A stretch of 48,527 nt of DNA from DASZQY01 sp036511595 (GTDB lineage: Bacteria > Pseudomonadota > Alphaproteobacteria > Rhizobiales > Kaistiaceae). Made by a program: the position numbers and the translations under genes. The stretch covers positions 1-48,527 of the forward strand of contig DATCBY010000082.1 of the NCBI GenBank assembly GCA_036511595.1. Reading direction: 5' to 3'. This document shows, piece after piece, positions 9,998 to 17,642 of the stretch; positions within the stretch are counted from its first letter, which is position 1; every line of letters starts with the position of its first letter. The notes under the pieces were generated by a model. That model did not search any database. It was not told where the DNA came from and worked only from the letters and a program-made list of their open reading frames with translations.

Positions 9998-10435
9998 TCA
10001 GATCGACGGGCTGTCGTCCTTGAGGATCGTGACGCCGTTGATCTTCCAGGTGCCGTCCGGCTGCTTTTGCAAGGCGTAGAGCGCGATATACGCCTGGCCG
10101 TCGGAGCCCTTGATGTAGACCTTCTGCATCGGTCCGGCGTCGGTATCGAGGGCTTCGCCGAACGTGACCGACTCCGGCCGGTAGATGGCCGGATAGCCGC
10201 CCTTCACCATCGCCATGAACAGGGCGGCACTCGGGTAGTACGTCTTGATGTTGGGCGAGGCGAAGCCGTAGGCGGTGGCGCCGTCGTCGTGCTGGAAGGC
10301 GCCGATCTGGCCGGAGATCACCGCCTGCATCGCGGCGCGGTCGGCCGGCGAAAGATCGTCGGCATTGGCCGCGAAGGGCAGGAGCGCGGCAAGCAGGAAA
10401 ATCAGAGCTGCGAAGCGACCGATAAAGCGCGGCAT
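9998..10435 (-). CDS. Exported DUF4864-type protein
   Basis: Product of 145 aa with a clear signal peptide (FAALIFLLAALLPFAANADD, cleavage likely after ANA). The mature domain starts with SPADRAAMQAVISGQIGAFQHDD and continues with AYGFASPNIKTYYPS, MVKGGYPAIYRP and the closing DGTWKINGVTILKDD. That is the layout of DUF4864 proteins, an NTF2-like alpha+beta fold (small cone-shaped domain). No enzyme activity is known. The start is well supported by GGGAGGTG four nt before ATG. It converges with tgt, the stops lying 9 nt apart. Confidence 0.8.
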   Translation of the reverse strand: MPRFIGRFAALIFLLAALLPFAANADDLSPADRAAMQAVISGQIGAFQHDDGATAYGFASPNIKTYYPSAALFMAMVKGGYPAIYRPESVTFGEALDTDAGPMQKVYIKGSDGQAYIALYALQKQPDGTWKINGVTILKDDSPSI

Positions 10436-10555
10436 GTTTCACCTCCCGTGTCTCTCGCCAGTATACGCCGGAGCACGGCCAATGGTTTCACGGGTCGGCT
10501 GCTGGCGGCCGGCGACGGCTTGTGGTGTGATGACGACAGCGTAGCGAGGGCCGCG

Positions 10556-10792
10556 ATGAAGGCAGTGTTCGTTCAGGTAAAGTGCCATCTCGGCAAGGCC
10601 TACAAGGTCGCCGAGGAGATCGCCGAAGCGGAGATCGCCTCGGAAATCTATTCGACGGCCGGCGATTTTGACCTCCTGGTGAAGTTCTACGTGCCGGACG
10701 ATGTCGATACCGGCCATTTCGTCACCGAATCGGTGCAGCGGTTCGAGGGCATCCGGGACACCCGCACGATCGTCACCTTCAAGGCATTCTAG
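10556..10792 (+). CDS. Stand-alone Lrp/AsnC ligand-binding (RAM) domain protein
   Basis: Product of 78 aa that is a complete RAM domain (beta-alpha-beta-beta-alpha-beta) with no helix-turn-helix: MKAVFVQVKCHLGKAYKVAE, then IYSTAGDFDLLVKFYV, then FEGIRDTRTIVTFKAF. In full-length Lrp/AsnC regulators this domain binds amino acids and drives oligomerisation. Stand-alone versions are known in bacteria and archaea but their role is poorly understood; they may sense amino acids or form mixed oligomers with a full regulator. GAGGG at 10546-10550 sits 5 nt before ATG. The next gene is tRNA-Lys, 72 nt away, with its own promoter. Confidence 0.85.
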   Translation: MKAVFVQVKCHLGKAYKVAEEIAEAEIASEIYSTAGDFDLLVKFYVPDDVDTGHFVTESVQRFEGIRDTRTIVTFKAF

Positions 10793-10806
10793 GCCGGCGG
10801 CAATTG

Positions 10807-10833
10807 TTGACCGGTGGGGAAGCGACTTATAGG
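10807..10833 (+). promoter_or_regulatory. Probable housekeeping promoter of tRNA-Lys
   Basis: TTGACC at 10807-10812 and TATAGG at 10828-10833 resemble -35 and -10 elements with a 15-nt spacer, slightly short. Alternative registers (TTGTTG as -35) give 18. Transcription would begin near 10840, about 25 nt before the mature tRNA. Confidence 0.5.
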
Positions 10834-10864
10834 GTCCGCCGCACTTCCGGAAAGGTAACAGGAA

Positions 10865-10940
10865 GAGCGCGTAGCTCAGCTGGCAGAGCGGACGACTTTT
10901 AATCGTCAGGTCCCGGGTTCGACCCCCGGCGCGCTCACCA
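10865..10940 (+). tRNA. tRNA-Lys (anticodon UUU)
   Basis: A 76-nt cloverleaf. The acceptor stem pairs GAGCGCG (10865-10871) with CGCGCTC (10930-10936). The D-loop region is TAGCTCAGCTGGCAGAGC. The anticodon stem GACGA/TCGTC holds the loop CTTTTAA, giving anticodon TTT for lysine codons. The T arm contains GGTTCGACC. The discriminator A and CCA end (10938-10940) are encoded. No integrase gene or duplicated 3' end follows, so it does not look like an occupied attachment site. Confidence 0.97.
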
Positions 10941-10968
10941 AATTCCCGGCCTGCTTGCCCGAATCCTG

Positions 10969-10999
10969 CTGTCGGCTGAGCCCGGCAGGCTATTTTTTT
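10969..10999 (+). terminator. Rho-independent terminator after tRNA-Lys
   Basis: CTGTCGG (10969-10975) pairs with CCGGCAG (10982-10988) through one G:U pair, followed two nt later by TA and seven T residues (10993-10999). It lies 28 nt after the tRNA and before the glutathione transferase start. Confidence 0.8.
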
Positions 11000-11041
11000 G
11001 AAGGCCGGACCGACCGGCGTCGATTGGAGAAGGATCGATTG

Positions 11042-11829
11042 TTGAAGCTCTACCACGCGCCGAATTCGGTGTGTTCGCAGAAGGCGCGCGTCGGTCTTTC
11101 TGAAAAGGGCTTGTCCTTCGAGAGCGTGGTGCTGGACCTCGCTGCGGGCGATCAGTTCAAGCCCGCGTACCGGCGACTCAACCCTAACGCGGTCGTCCCA
11201 AAGCTGGTCGATGATGGCAAGGTGGTGATCGAGTCGAGCATCATCATCCAGTATCTCGACGACCTCGCGGCAGCGCCCCGCCTCATGCCGGACGGCGCCT
11301 ATCCGGCCGCCCACGTCCGCCACTGGCTGCTGCGCTCGCTCGAGATCCACGCCTCGGTTAATTCGCTGAGTTTCGCGACCGCCTACCGGCTGGGGCTGAT
11401 GAAATTGCCGCGCGAGGAACGCGAGGAAATCTACCGGCGCATCCCCGACCCGGCGAGAGCGGACAAGCGGCGCGATCTTGTCGAGAAAGGTGTCGCCTCA
11501 TCGCACGTCGACGAAGCCATCCGCGCCTTCGCGCGCGTGTTCCGGGACATGGACGCCGATCTCGCCGCCGGCGGTCCCTGGCTGATGGGCGCGCAATACA
11601 CTTTGGCTGACGTCAACCTCATCGCCTACATCGACCGGCTCGATCGGCTGGGCCTTTCGGGTTTTGGCGTACCCGCCATCCCGAGATCGGTGAATGGCTG
11701 GAGCGTTCGCGCGCGCGCCCAAGCTACAAAGAGGCGATTGCGGCGTTTATCCCGGCAGCGGCTGTGCCCGCAATGCGTGCAGCCGGCGCCGAAGCGTGGC
11801 CGGTCATCGCGAGCAAACTCGCCGCCTGA
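11042..11829 (+). pseudogene. Glutathione S-transferase family protein, frameshifted near the C-terminus
   Basis: The N-terminal thioredoxin-like domain (MKLYHAPNSVCSQKARVGL, then NPNAVVPKLVDDG and VIESSIIIQYLDD) and most of the helical domain (GGPWLMGAQYTLADVNLIAYIDRL) are intact. After GLSGF at 11663-11665 the frame becomes meaningless (arginine- and proline-rich to 11929). The other forward frame gives RTRHPEIGEWLERSRARPSY and stops at 11829, the expected end of such a protein. One extra T in the run 11662-11665 would restore GFWRTRHPEIGEW and a 262-aa product. It is either a recent mutation or an assembly error. TTG 11042 is chosen because AAGGA lies 7 nt upstream. Confidence 0.85.
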
Positions 11830-12015
11830 CGGCCTTCCCGCGGCGAAAAAACCAGCGAAACCGGCCATCCAGGCCGCTGCCATCCCGGCGTTTTTCTGCA
11901 ATCCTGACGCTTTTTATCGATCGGCTTAACCGCTTTTCAAGCCAGCTTTGATAAACCGCCGCGGGGTTGAGGAGAAAACAGTCGCCTAAAGGCGGCGTCG
12001 GGTGAGGGCGGGCGT

Positions 12016-13782
12016 ATGCTTTCCAAGACTGGGCAGTCAAATCCGGATATCGCCGAGAAACATCTCGGGCGCATCCTCTCGGTTCGCGGCTCCGAGGCAA
12101 GTGTCGGCCTCGTCGAGTGGTCGTGGACCGACACCAACGAGGCCCGCGCCACGGTCGGCAAGTTTCTCGGCATCCGTTGCGGCGAAAAGCTGGTCGTCGG
12201 CGTCGTCACCGAGGCTTCGATCCAGACCGTGCCGGTGGCCCGCGAACGCGGCTACGCCGTCACCGTGACGGTCGACCTCATGGGCGAAATCCAGGAAGTC
12301 GACGGCAAGGCCCGCTTCTCACGCGGCGTCACCGAGTATCCCTCGATCGGCGATGCGACCTTCGTCATCAGCCACGAAGAACTGAAGGTCATCTACGACA
12401 TCTCGGGCAAGGACACGATCGACATCGGTTCGCTGCAGCAGGACAATTCGCTGCGTGCTTACATCAACATCGACGAGATGCTGTCCAAGCACTTCGCCGT
12501 ACTCGGCACGACCGGCGTCGGCAAATCGAGCGGCGTCGCGGTTATCCTGAACGAGATCCTTGAGCGCCGTCCCGACCTGCGTATTTTCCTGGTCGATCCG
12601 CACAACGAATACGGCCACTGCTTTGCCGATCGTTCCCAGGTCCTGACGCCCGGCAACCTGCGCCTGCCGTTCTGGCTGTTCAACTTCGAGGAAACGGTGG
12701 ACGTCATTTTCCGCGGCCGCCCCGGCGTCGATGAGGAACTGGACGTTCTCGCCGAGCTGATCCCCATCGCCCGCAAGGCCTACGCCGTCGGCGACCGGTC
12801 TTCGCGCAAGAGCGATCCGCGCGCCGGCTTCACGGTCGACACGCCGGTTCCCTATCGCATTGCCGATCTCATTTCCCTGATCGACGCGCGCATGGGCAAG
12901 CTCGAGAACCGCACCTCGCGGACGATCTGCAACAAGCTGCTCATGCGCATCGAGGGCGTCGTCAACGACCCGCGCTATGCCTTTATGTTCGCCAACGCCA
13001 ACGTCGGCGGCGACACGATGTCGAATGTTCTGAGCCAGCTGTTCCGGTTGCCGACCGAGAACCGGCCGATGACCATCATGCAGCTCGCCGGCTTCCCGGT
13101 CGAGGTGATCGACTCGGTGGTTTCGGTGCTCGGCCGCATGGCCTTCGACTTCGGCCTGTGGAGCGACGGCAAGCTGCCGCTGCTCTTCGTCTGCGAGGAG
13201 GCGCACCGCTACGCCTCGGCCGACCGCGGCGTCGGCTTCGGCCCGACCCGCCGCGCCATTTCGCGCATCGCCAAGGAAGGCCGCAAGTACGGCGTCTTCC
13301 TCGGCCTGATTACCCAGCGCCCGGCCGAGCTTGACCCGACCATCATCTCGCAGTGCTCGACGCTGTTCGTCATGCGCATGTCGAACGATCGCGACCAGTC
13401 GCTGGTCCGTTCCGCGGTCTCCGACGCCGCCGCCAACCTGCTTGGCTTCGTGCCGTCGCTTGGAACCCGCGAAGTCTTCGCCTTCGGCGAGGGCGTCGCG
13501 GTGCCGACCCGGCTGCGCTTCAAGGAGATCGCCGCCGAATATCTGCCGCGCAGCGAAGCGGTCAGCAGCGCCGACACCGACTTCGGCAAGAACGTCGACC
13601 AGGAGTTCATCGACCTGGTGGTCGACCGCTGGCGGACCGCGACCCTCTCCGGTCGCCTGCGCAGCGAGCCGGCGCCGGAACCGGAGGCGGCCCCCGCCAA
13701 GCCACTTTCCACGACGGCTGCCGTGCAGCAACGCCTTGATCCGGCCCGCTACCGGCTTCTGAAGAAGCCCGCGAAGGCTTAG
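12016..13782 (+). CDS. HerA-like hexameric ATPase (DUF87/helicase HerA family)
   Basis: Product of 588 aa. An N-terminal HAS-barrel-like region (about 15-110: GRILSVRGSEASVGLVEW) precedes the motor domain. Walker A is GTTGVGKSS at 164-172, followed by FLVDPHNEYGHCF. The Walker B region reads LPLLFVCEEAHRYA, with Cys where many relatives have Asp before the glutamates. GRKYGVFLGLITQRPAELDPTIISQCSTLFVMRM contains the sensor and arginine-finger region. HerA proteins are DNA-pumping ATPases that often work with the NurA nuclease, but no nuclease gene is adjacent. I recall it as a conserved alphaproteobacterial gene beside a LOG-family gene; its cellular role is not established. Confidence 0.85.
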   Translation: MLSKTGQSNPDIAEKHLGRILSVRGSEASVGLVEWSWTDTNEARATVGKFLGIRCGEKLVVGVVTEASIQTVPVARERGYAVTVTVDLMGEIQEVDGKARFSRGVTEYPSIGDATFVISHEELKVIYDISGKDTIDIGSLQQDNSLRAYINIDEMLSKHFAVLGTTGVGKSSGVAVILNEILERRPDLRIFLVDPHNEYGHCFADRSQVLTPGNLRLPFWLFNFEETVDVIFRGRPGVDEELDVLAELIPIARKAYAVGDRSSRKSDPRAGFTVDTPVPYRIADLISLIDARMGKLENRTSRTICNKLLMRIEGVVNDPRYAFMFANANVGGDTMSNVLSQLFRLPTENRPMTIMQLAGFPVEVIDSVVSVLGRMAFDFGLWSDGKLPLLFVCEEAHRYASADRGVGFGPTRRAISRIAKEGRKYGVFLGLITQRPAELDPTIISQCSTLFVMRMSNDRDQSLVRSAVSDAAANLLGFVPSLGTREVFAFGEGVAVPTRLRFKEIAAEYLPRSEAVSSADTDFGKNVDQEFIDLVVDRWRTATLSGRLRSEPAPEPEAAPAKPLSTTAAVQQRLDPARYRLLKKPAKA

Positions 13783-13798
13783 GCGCGCATCGCCGCAG

Positions 13799-13825
13799 GG
13801 CCGGGGCATTGCGGCATTCCCGGCC
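13799..13825 (+). other. Hairpin between the HerA-like gene and the LOG-family gene
   Basis: GGCCGGG (13799-13805) and CCCGGCC (13819-13825) form a perfect 7-bp stem with a 13-nt loop containing the direct repeat GCATT. There is no T tract, so it may be a weak or factor-dependent terminator or a processing site. Confidence 0.35.
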
Positions 13826-13864
13826 TGGGGGTAGGGACGAGCACCTTCCCCGAGGCAACACCCC

Positions 13865-14743
13865 ATGGCCGACCAGCCCCCCGACAACCGCGCTCAGATG
13901 GCGTCGCCGTCTTACATTTTGCCGGCGCTCGACAGCGAGTACCTGTTGGGCGACTCGATGCGCGGGACGCGGTTCCTGCTTGAATACGCCAAGGCGGAAG
14001 AACTGCTGCGCGCGTGGAGCGTGCGCTCGACGGTGGTGGTCTTCGGCAGCGCGCGGGTGATGCCGGGTGGCAGCGACGATCCGCGCGCGGCGACGGCGCC
14101 CTTGCCGAAGAACGCGCGGCCGCGCCCGGGCGCGCAATCGGGGCGCTGGTACGACGAGGCTCGCACGCTCGGGCGGATCGTCTCGGAGCGCGGCGGCGCC
14201 CTGATGTCCGACAACGGCGTTCGTGACAACGTCATCGCCACCGGCGGCGGTCCCGGTATCATGGAGGCCGCCAACCGTGGCGCGCACGACGCCGGCGCGC
14301 CGTCTATCGGCTTCAACATCCATCTGCCGAACGAGCAGGAGCCGAATGCCTACTCGACGCCGGATCTGACGTTCCTGTTTCACTATTTTGCGATGCGCAA
14401 GATGCATTTCGCCATGCGCGCTGCCGCGTTGGTGGTCTTTCCCGGCGGCTTCGGCACATTCGACGAATTCTTCGAGCTGGTCACCCTCGTCCAGACCGGC
14501 AAGATGAGGCGCATTCCGATCGTCTGCCTCGATCGCAATTATTGGACCAAGGCCATCAATTTTCCGATGCTGGCTGAAGACGGCGTCATCGCCGAAAGTG
14601 ACCTCGACCTGTTCTCGTTCGTCGACGACGCCGAGGAAGCCTGGCAAACGCTCGTCAAGCTGGGCTTGGCTGTTCCTCCGGCGCCGGGCGTCGCGCCGCA
14701 ACCGGACATGGAGCCCCACGCGCGATATGTCCGGCCGGATTGA
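13865..14743 (+). CDS. LOG-family protein (TIGR00730-like), possible nucleotide phosphoribohydrolase
   Basis: Product of 292 aa with a Rossmann-like fold. Motifs include VVVFGSARVMPGG, the GGGPGIMEAANRGAHDAG phosphate-binding region and PGGFGTFDEFFE at 193-204, the PGGxGTxxE signature. LOG proteins hydrolyse nucleoside 5'-monophosphates; some release cytokinins in plants and some bacteria, while others are PpnN-like. This is a longer form, with an N-terminal extension and the linker SDDPRAATAPLPKNARPRPG inside the core. Lysine decarboxylase labels for the family are historical errors. ATG 13865 has only a distant GAGG. The gap to moaA is 33 nt, so co-transcription is possible. Confidence 0.85.
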   Translation: MADQPPDNRAQMASPSYILPALDSEYLLGDSMRGTRFLLEYAKAEELLRAWSVRSTVVVFGSARVMPGGSDDPRAATAPLPKNARPRPGAQSGRWYDEARTLGRIVSERGGALMSDNGVRDNVIATGGGPGIMEAANRGAHDAGAPSIGFNIHLPNEQEPNAYSTPDLTFLFHYFAMRKMHFAMRAAALVVFPGGFGTFDEFFELVTLVQTGKMRRIPIVCLDRNYWTKAINFPMLAEDGVIAESDLDLFSFVDDAEEAWQTLVKLGLAVPPAPGVAPQPDMEPHARYVRPD

Positions 14744-14776
14744 TCGCGCCGCGATTCAGGCTACATATTGACGGCA

Positions 14777-15796
14777 ATGAACATCGCCGTTCCCGCCATC
14801 AAGCCAGCGTTGATCGACCCGTTCGGGCGCACCATTACCTATCTGCGCGTGTCGGTCACCGACCGGTGCGATTTTCGCTGTGTCTATTGCATGGCGGAAG
14901 ACGCGACCTTTCTGCCGAAGAAGGACGTCCTGAGCCTCGAGGAACTCGACCGGCTTTGCTCCGCGTTCGTAGCGCGCGGCGTGCGCAAGCTGCGCCTCAC
15001 CGGCGGCGAGCCGCTGGTGCGCAAGAACGTGATGTCGCTGGTGCGCGGGCTGTCGCGGCATATCGGGCGCGGGCTCGATGAATTGACGCTGACCACCAAC
15101 GGCTCGCAGCTGGCACGCTTCGCGTCGGAGCTGGCCGACAATGGCGTCCGGCGCATCAACGTCTCGGTGGATACGCTTGACCCGGCGAAGTTCAGGAAGG
15201 TCACCCGCTGGGGCGATCTCGACCAGGTGCTGCGCGGGATCGAGGCGGCCCGCGCCGCCGGCCTGGAGGTGAAAATCAACGCGGTGGCGCTCAAGGGCGT
15301 CAATGAAAACGAGCTCGACGATCTTATCCGCTGGACGCACGGGCTCGGCATGGACCTGACGCTGATCGAGACGATGCCGCTCGGCGAAGTCGGCGCCGAC
15401 CGCACCGACCAGTACCTGCCGCTCTCGAAAGTGCGCGCCGAGCTGGCCGGGCGCTGGACGCTGCAGGACATCGGCTACAAGACCGGCGGGCCGGCGCGCT
15501 ACGTGCGCATCGCCGAGACCGGCGGGCGGCTCGGCTTCATCACGCCGCTGACGCACAATTTCTGCGAGGGCTGCAACCGCGTGCGCGTTACCTGCACCGG
15601 GACGCTGTACATGTGCCTCGGGCAGGAAGATGCCGCCGACCTGCGCGCCCCGCTCCGCGCCTCGGAAGGCGACGACCCGCTGCAGGCGCCGATCGACGAG
15701 GCCATCGGCCGGAAACCCAAGGGGCACGATTTCGTCATCGACCGCGCGCATTTACGCCCGGCCGTGGCGCGTACGATGAGTGTCACCGGCGGATAG
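14777..15796 (+). CDS. moaA: GTP 3',8-cyclase (molybdenum cofactor biosynthesis)
   Basis: Radical-SAM enzyme that converts GTP to 3',8-cyclo-GTP, the first step of molybdopterin synthesis. Product of 339 aa. The N-terminal cluster motif is C31-x3-C35-x2-C38 (DRCDFRCVYC). KLRLTGGEPLVRK is the SAM-binding GGE motif. The C-terminal GTP-binding cluster motif is CEGCNRVRVTCTGTLYMCLG. The protein ends in GG, a conserved functional tail in MoaA. ATG 14777 is taken over TTG 14768; neither has a good ribosome site. The cofactor is needed by the xanthine dehydrogenase encoded at 40067-43910. Confidence 0.97.
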   Translation: MNIAVPAIKPALIDPFGRTITYLRVSVTDRCDFRCVYCMAEDATFLPKKDVLSLEELDRLCSAFVARGVRKLRLTGGEPLVRKNVMSLVRGLSRHIGRGLDELTLTTNGSQLARFASELADNGVRRINVSVDTLDPAKFRKVTRWGDLDQVLRGIEAARAAGLEVKINAVALKGVNENELDDLIRWTHGLGMDLTLIETMPLGEVGADRTDQYLPLSKVRAELAGRWTLQDIGYKTGGPARYVRIAETGGRLGFITPLTHNFCEGCNRVRVTCTGTLYMCLGQEDAADLRAPLRASEGDDPLQAPIDEAIGRKPKGHDFVIDRAHLRPAVARTMSVTGG

Positions 15797-15800
15797 GACG

Positions 15801-16631
15801 ATGAAGGCGAAAAGTCACCCCGACGGCGCGGACGCTTCGGCGAACATCACCAAGCGGATCAAGGAGCTGGGGGATTGGCGGGGAGAAACCCTCGCGCACA
15901 TGCGTCAGCTCATCCACGATGCCGACCCCGACATCCTGGAAGAGTGGAAATGGATGGGCACGCCCGTCTGGTCGCACGACGGCATCGTCTGCACGGGGGA
16001 ATCCTACAAGCAGGTCGTGAAGCTCACCTTCGCTCGCGGCGCCTCCATCCAGGACCCGAAGAAGCTCTTCAATTCCAGCCTTGAAGGGAACACGCGTCGC
16101 GCCATCGACCTCCGCGAAGGCGAGAAGATCAATGCCGCCGCCTTCAGGCAACTCATCCGCGCCGCAGTGGCAGCCAATAGCGCCGCGCTTGCCAAACGGG
16201 CGGCCAAGAAGAAGAAAGCCCGATCAACGCGGCGGGGCGTTCATTCTTTCGGCGCCCTTGAAGAATTTGCGCGCGATCTTCAGCAGTTCGCCGTCGCTCG
16301 GATGATCGAGCGCCTCTACGCCGACGACTTTCTTCGCAATCTCCGGGTCGTGCCTCTGGAGGTGATGCAACAGCTCCGTCTTCGCCGTGCCTGGACCCGC
16401 GATCAGGATCTCGTTGGCGTCCTTCACCGCTTCGCCGACGCTGTGGAAGTAGTGCTGGTCCTCGGGCGCGCGGCCCGCGTCGCCCTTGCCGGACTTGTGG
16501 TGGAGATGAACGTGGCGGTCGTGCGGATGGAGCTTCCACTCGGTCGCTGTATCGCGCGAGATCGTGAAAACCTTGGCCTGCTCGTGGTCGATCCAGACGG
16601 CGGCGTCGCTCATTGGCGTTTCTCCTCGTAG
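15801..16631 (+). CDS. DUF1801-domain protein with an anomalous antisense-derived C-terminus
   Basis: The first 130 or so of 276 residues form a DUF1801 domain: ITKRIKELGDWRGETLAHMRQLIHDADPDILEEWKW, then GTPVWSHDGIVCTGESYKQVVKLTF and NSSLEGNTRRAIDLREGEKI. Such proteins usually end after AAKxR, at about 120-150 aa. Here, after AKKKKARSTRRG, the frame continues across the whole of the minus-strand eRF1-like gene to 16631. Residues beyond about 141 are a mirror translation of that gene and resemble nothing known. The normal stop was probably lost by mutation, or the frame is read through an assembly error. Fold known, function unknown. It follows moaA by 4 nt. Confidence 0.75.
   Translation: MKAKSHPDGADASANITKRIKELGDWRGETLAHMRQLIHDADPDILEEWKWMGTPVWSHDGIVCTGESYKQVVKLTFARGASIQDPKKLFNSSLEGNTRRAIDLREGEKINAAAFRQLIRAAVAANSAALAKRAAKKKKARSTRRGVHSFGALEEFARDLQQFAVARMIERLYADDFLRNLRVVPLEVMQQLRLRRAWTRDQDLVGVLHRFADAVEVVLVLGRAARVALAGLVVEMNVAVVRMELPLGRCIARDRENLGLLVVDPDGGVAHWRFSS
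16224..16613 (-). CDS. Small eRF1-like 'translational machinery' family protein
   Basis: Product of 129 aa: MSDAAVWIDHEQAKVFTISRD at the start, then HYFHSVGEAVKDANEILIAGPGTAKTELLHHLQRHDP and VVGVEALDHPSDGELLKIARKFF. I recall rhizobial proteins of this pattern annotated as translational machinery protein; the ending resembles the domain of eRF1/Pelota-like proteins that follows the release-factor core. Function is not established. GAGGAG 8 nt before ATG supports the start at 16613, although the frame stays open upstream to 17756 as an antisense shadow of ccdA. It lies entirely within the extended DUF1801 frame on the other strand. Confidence 0.75.
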   Translation of the reverse strand: MSDAAVWIDHEQAKVFTISRDTATEWKLHPHDRHVHLHHKSGKGDAGRAPEDQHYFHSVGEAVKDANEILIAGPGTAKTELLHHLQRHDPEIAKKVVGVEALDHPSDGELLKIARKFFKGAERMNAPPR

Positions 16632-16793
16632 GCGGTGGAGTAGAGGTCTGGGCCACGGCTTTCGCCGGGTCAAGGCTGCCGGCGCGCCTGCGCCGAAGCG
16701 CCGCCTCGCGCCAGTCTCGCATAAAGGTGACTGTGGCGACGGCGCGGTGAATTCTATAAGGGTCGCCGCAACCTGAAAGGCGCGCCGGCAATC

Positions 16794-17531
16794 ATGGCTA
16801 TCGACGTATCCTACGGCGGCGCCGGCATTGCAGGGCTGGTCTCCTTCCTGTCGCCATGCGTGCTGCCGCTGGTGCCGCCGTACCTCTGCTACATGGCGGG
16901 CGTCAGTCTCGACCAGCTCACCGGCACCGCGGAGGAACGGGTGGCGCGGCGAACCGTGCTGCTTTCGGCGGTGGCGTTCGTGCTTGGCTTCTCGACCGTG
17001 TTCGTGACGCTGGGTGCGACGGCTTCGGCAGTGGGTCAGCTGGTGCGCACCCACATCGAGGCACTGTCGCTGGTCGGCGGCATCGTCATCATCATCATGG
17101 GGCTGCACTTCCTCGGCGTCTTCCGCATCGCGCTTCTCAACCGCGAGGCACGCTTTCAGGTGCGCGATACGCCGGCAGGAATGATCGGGTCGTACATTAT
17201 GGGGCTGGCGTTCGCCTTCGGATGGACCCCCTGCATCGGGCCGGTGCTCGGCACCATCCTCGCCGTGGCGGGCGCCGAGCAGACGGTCGGGCGCGGGGCA
17301 GGGCTGCTGGCAGCTTATTCGCTGGGGCTTGGCATTCCGTTCCTGGTCGCCGGGTTCTTCGCCGCCCCGTTCATGCACTTCCTGCGGCGGTTCCGCAGCC
17401 ACCTTGGCACGGTCGAGAAAGTGATGGGCGGGCTGCTGGTGGTGACCGGGGTTCTCTTCATCACCGGGCAGATCTCCATGATCTCGTACTGGCTGCTGTC
17501 GACGTTCCCGGCCCTGGGGAGCATCGGCTAG
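16794..17531 (+). CDS. ccdA: Cytochrome c biogenesis protein CcdA (thiol-reductant carrier)
   Basis: Product of 245 aa with six transmembrane segments. FLSPCVLPLVPPYLCYMAG near the N-terminus and FAFGWTPCIGPVLGTILA in the middle hold the two redox cysteines that shuttle electrons from cytosolic thioredoxin to periplasmic thioredoxin-like partners for haem attachment to apocytochrome c. It is the compact CcdA form rather than full DsbD. The start ATG 16794 follows GAAAGG at a somewhat long distance (13 nt). No other ccm gene is adjacent. Confidence 0.93.
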   Translation: MAIDVSYGGAGIAGLVSFLSPCVLPLVPPYLCYMAGVSLDQLTGTAEERVARRTVLLSAVAFVLGFSTVFVTLGATASAVGQLVRTHIEALSLVGGIVIIIMGLHFLGVFRIALLNREARFQVRDTPAGMIGSYIMGLAFAFGWTPCIGPVLGTILAVAGAEQTVGRGAGLLAAYSLGLGIPFLVAGFFAAPFMHFLRRFRSHLGTVEKVMGGLLVVTGVLFITGQISMISYWLLSTFPALGSIG

Positions 17532-17642
17532 ACCAGCCGAATCGCGTGAAAATCGGGCATAGTGGCGGGACAACGACGCGCCATTGTTCAGCCATACGGC
17601 CGGCGCGAATGGCGCCACTTGCCGACAACGATCGAGGGGACA

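Noticed and set aside
10865..10999. tRNA-Lys as an attachment site for an integrated element
   Set aside because: No integrase, no duplicated tRNA 3' end and a clean terminator follow; downstream genes are ordinary chromosomal ones.
12319..13887. 522-codon minus-strand frame opposite the HerA-like gene
   Set aside because: Antisense shadow with low-complexity Arg/Ala/Asp composition; no ribosome site or recognisable motif.
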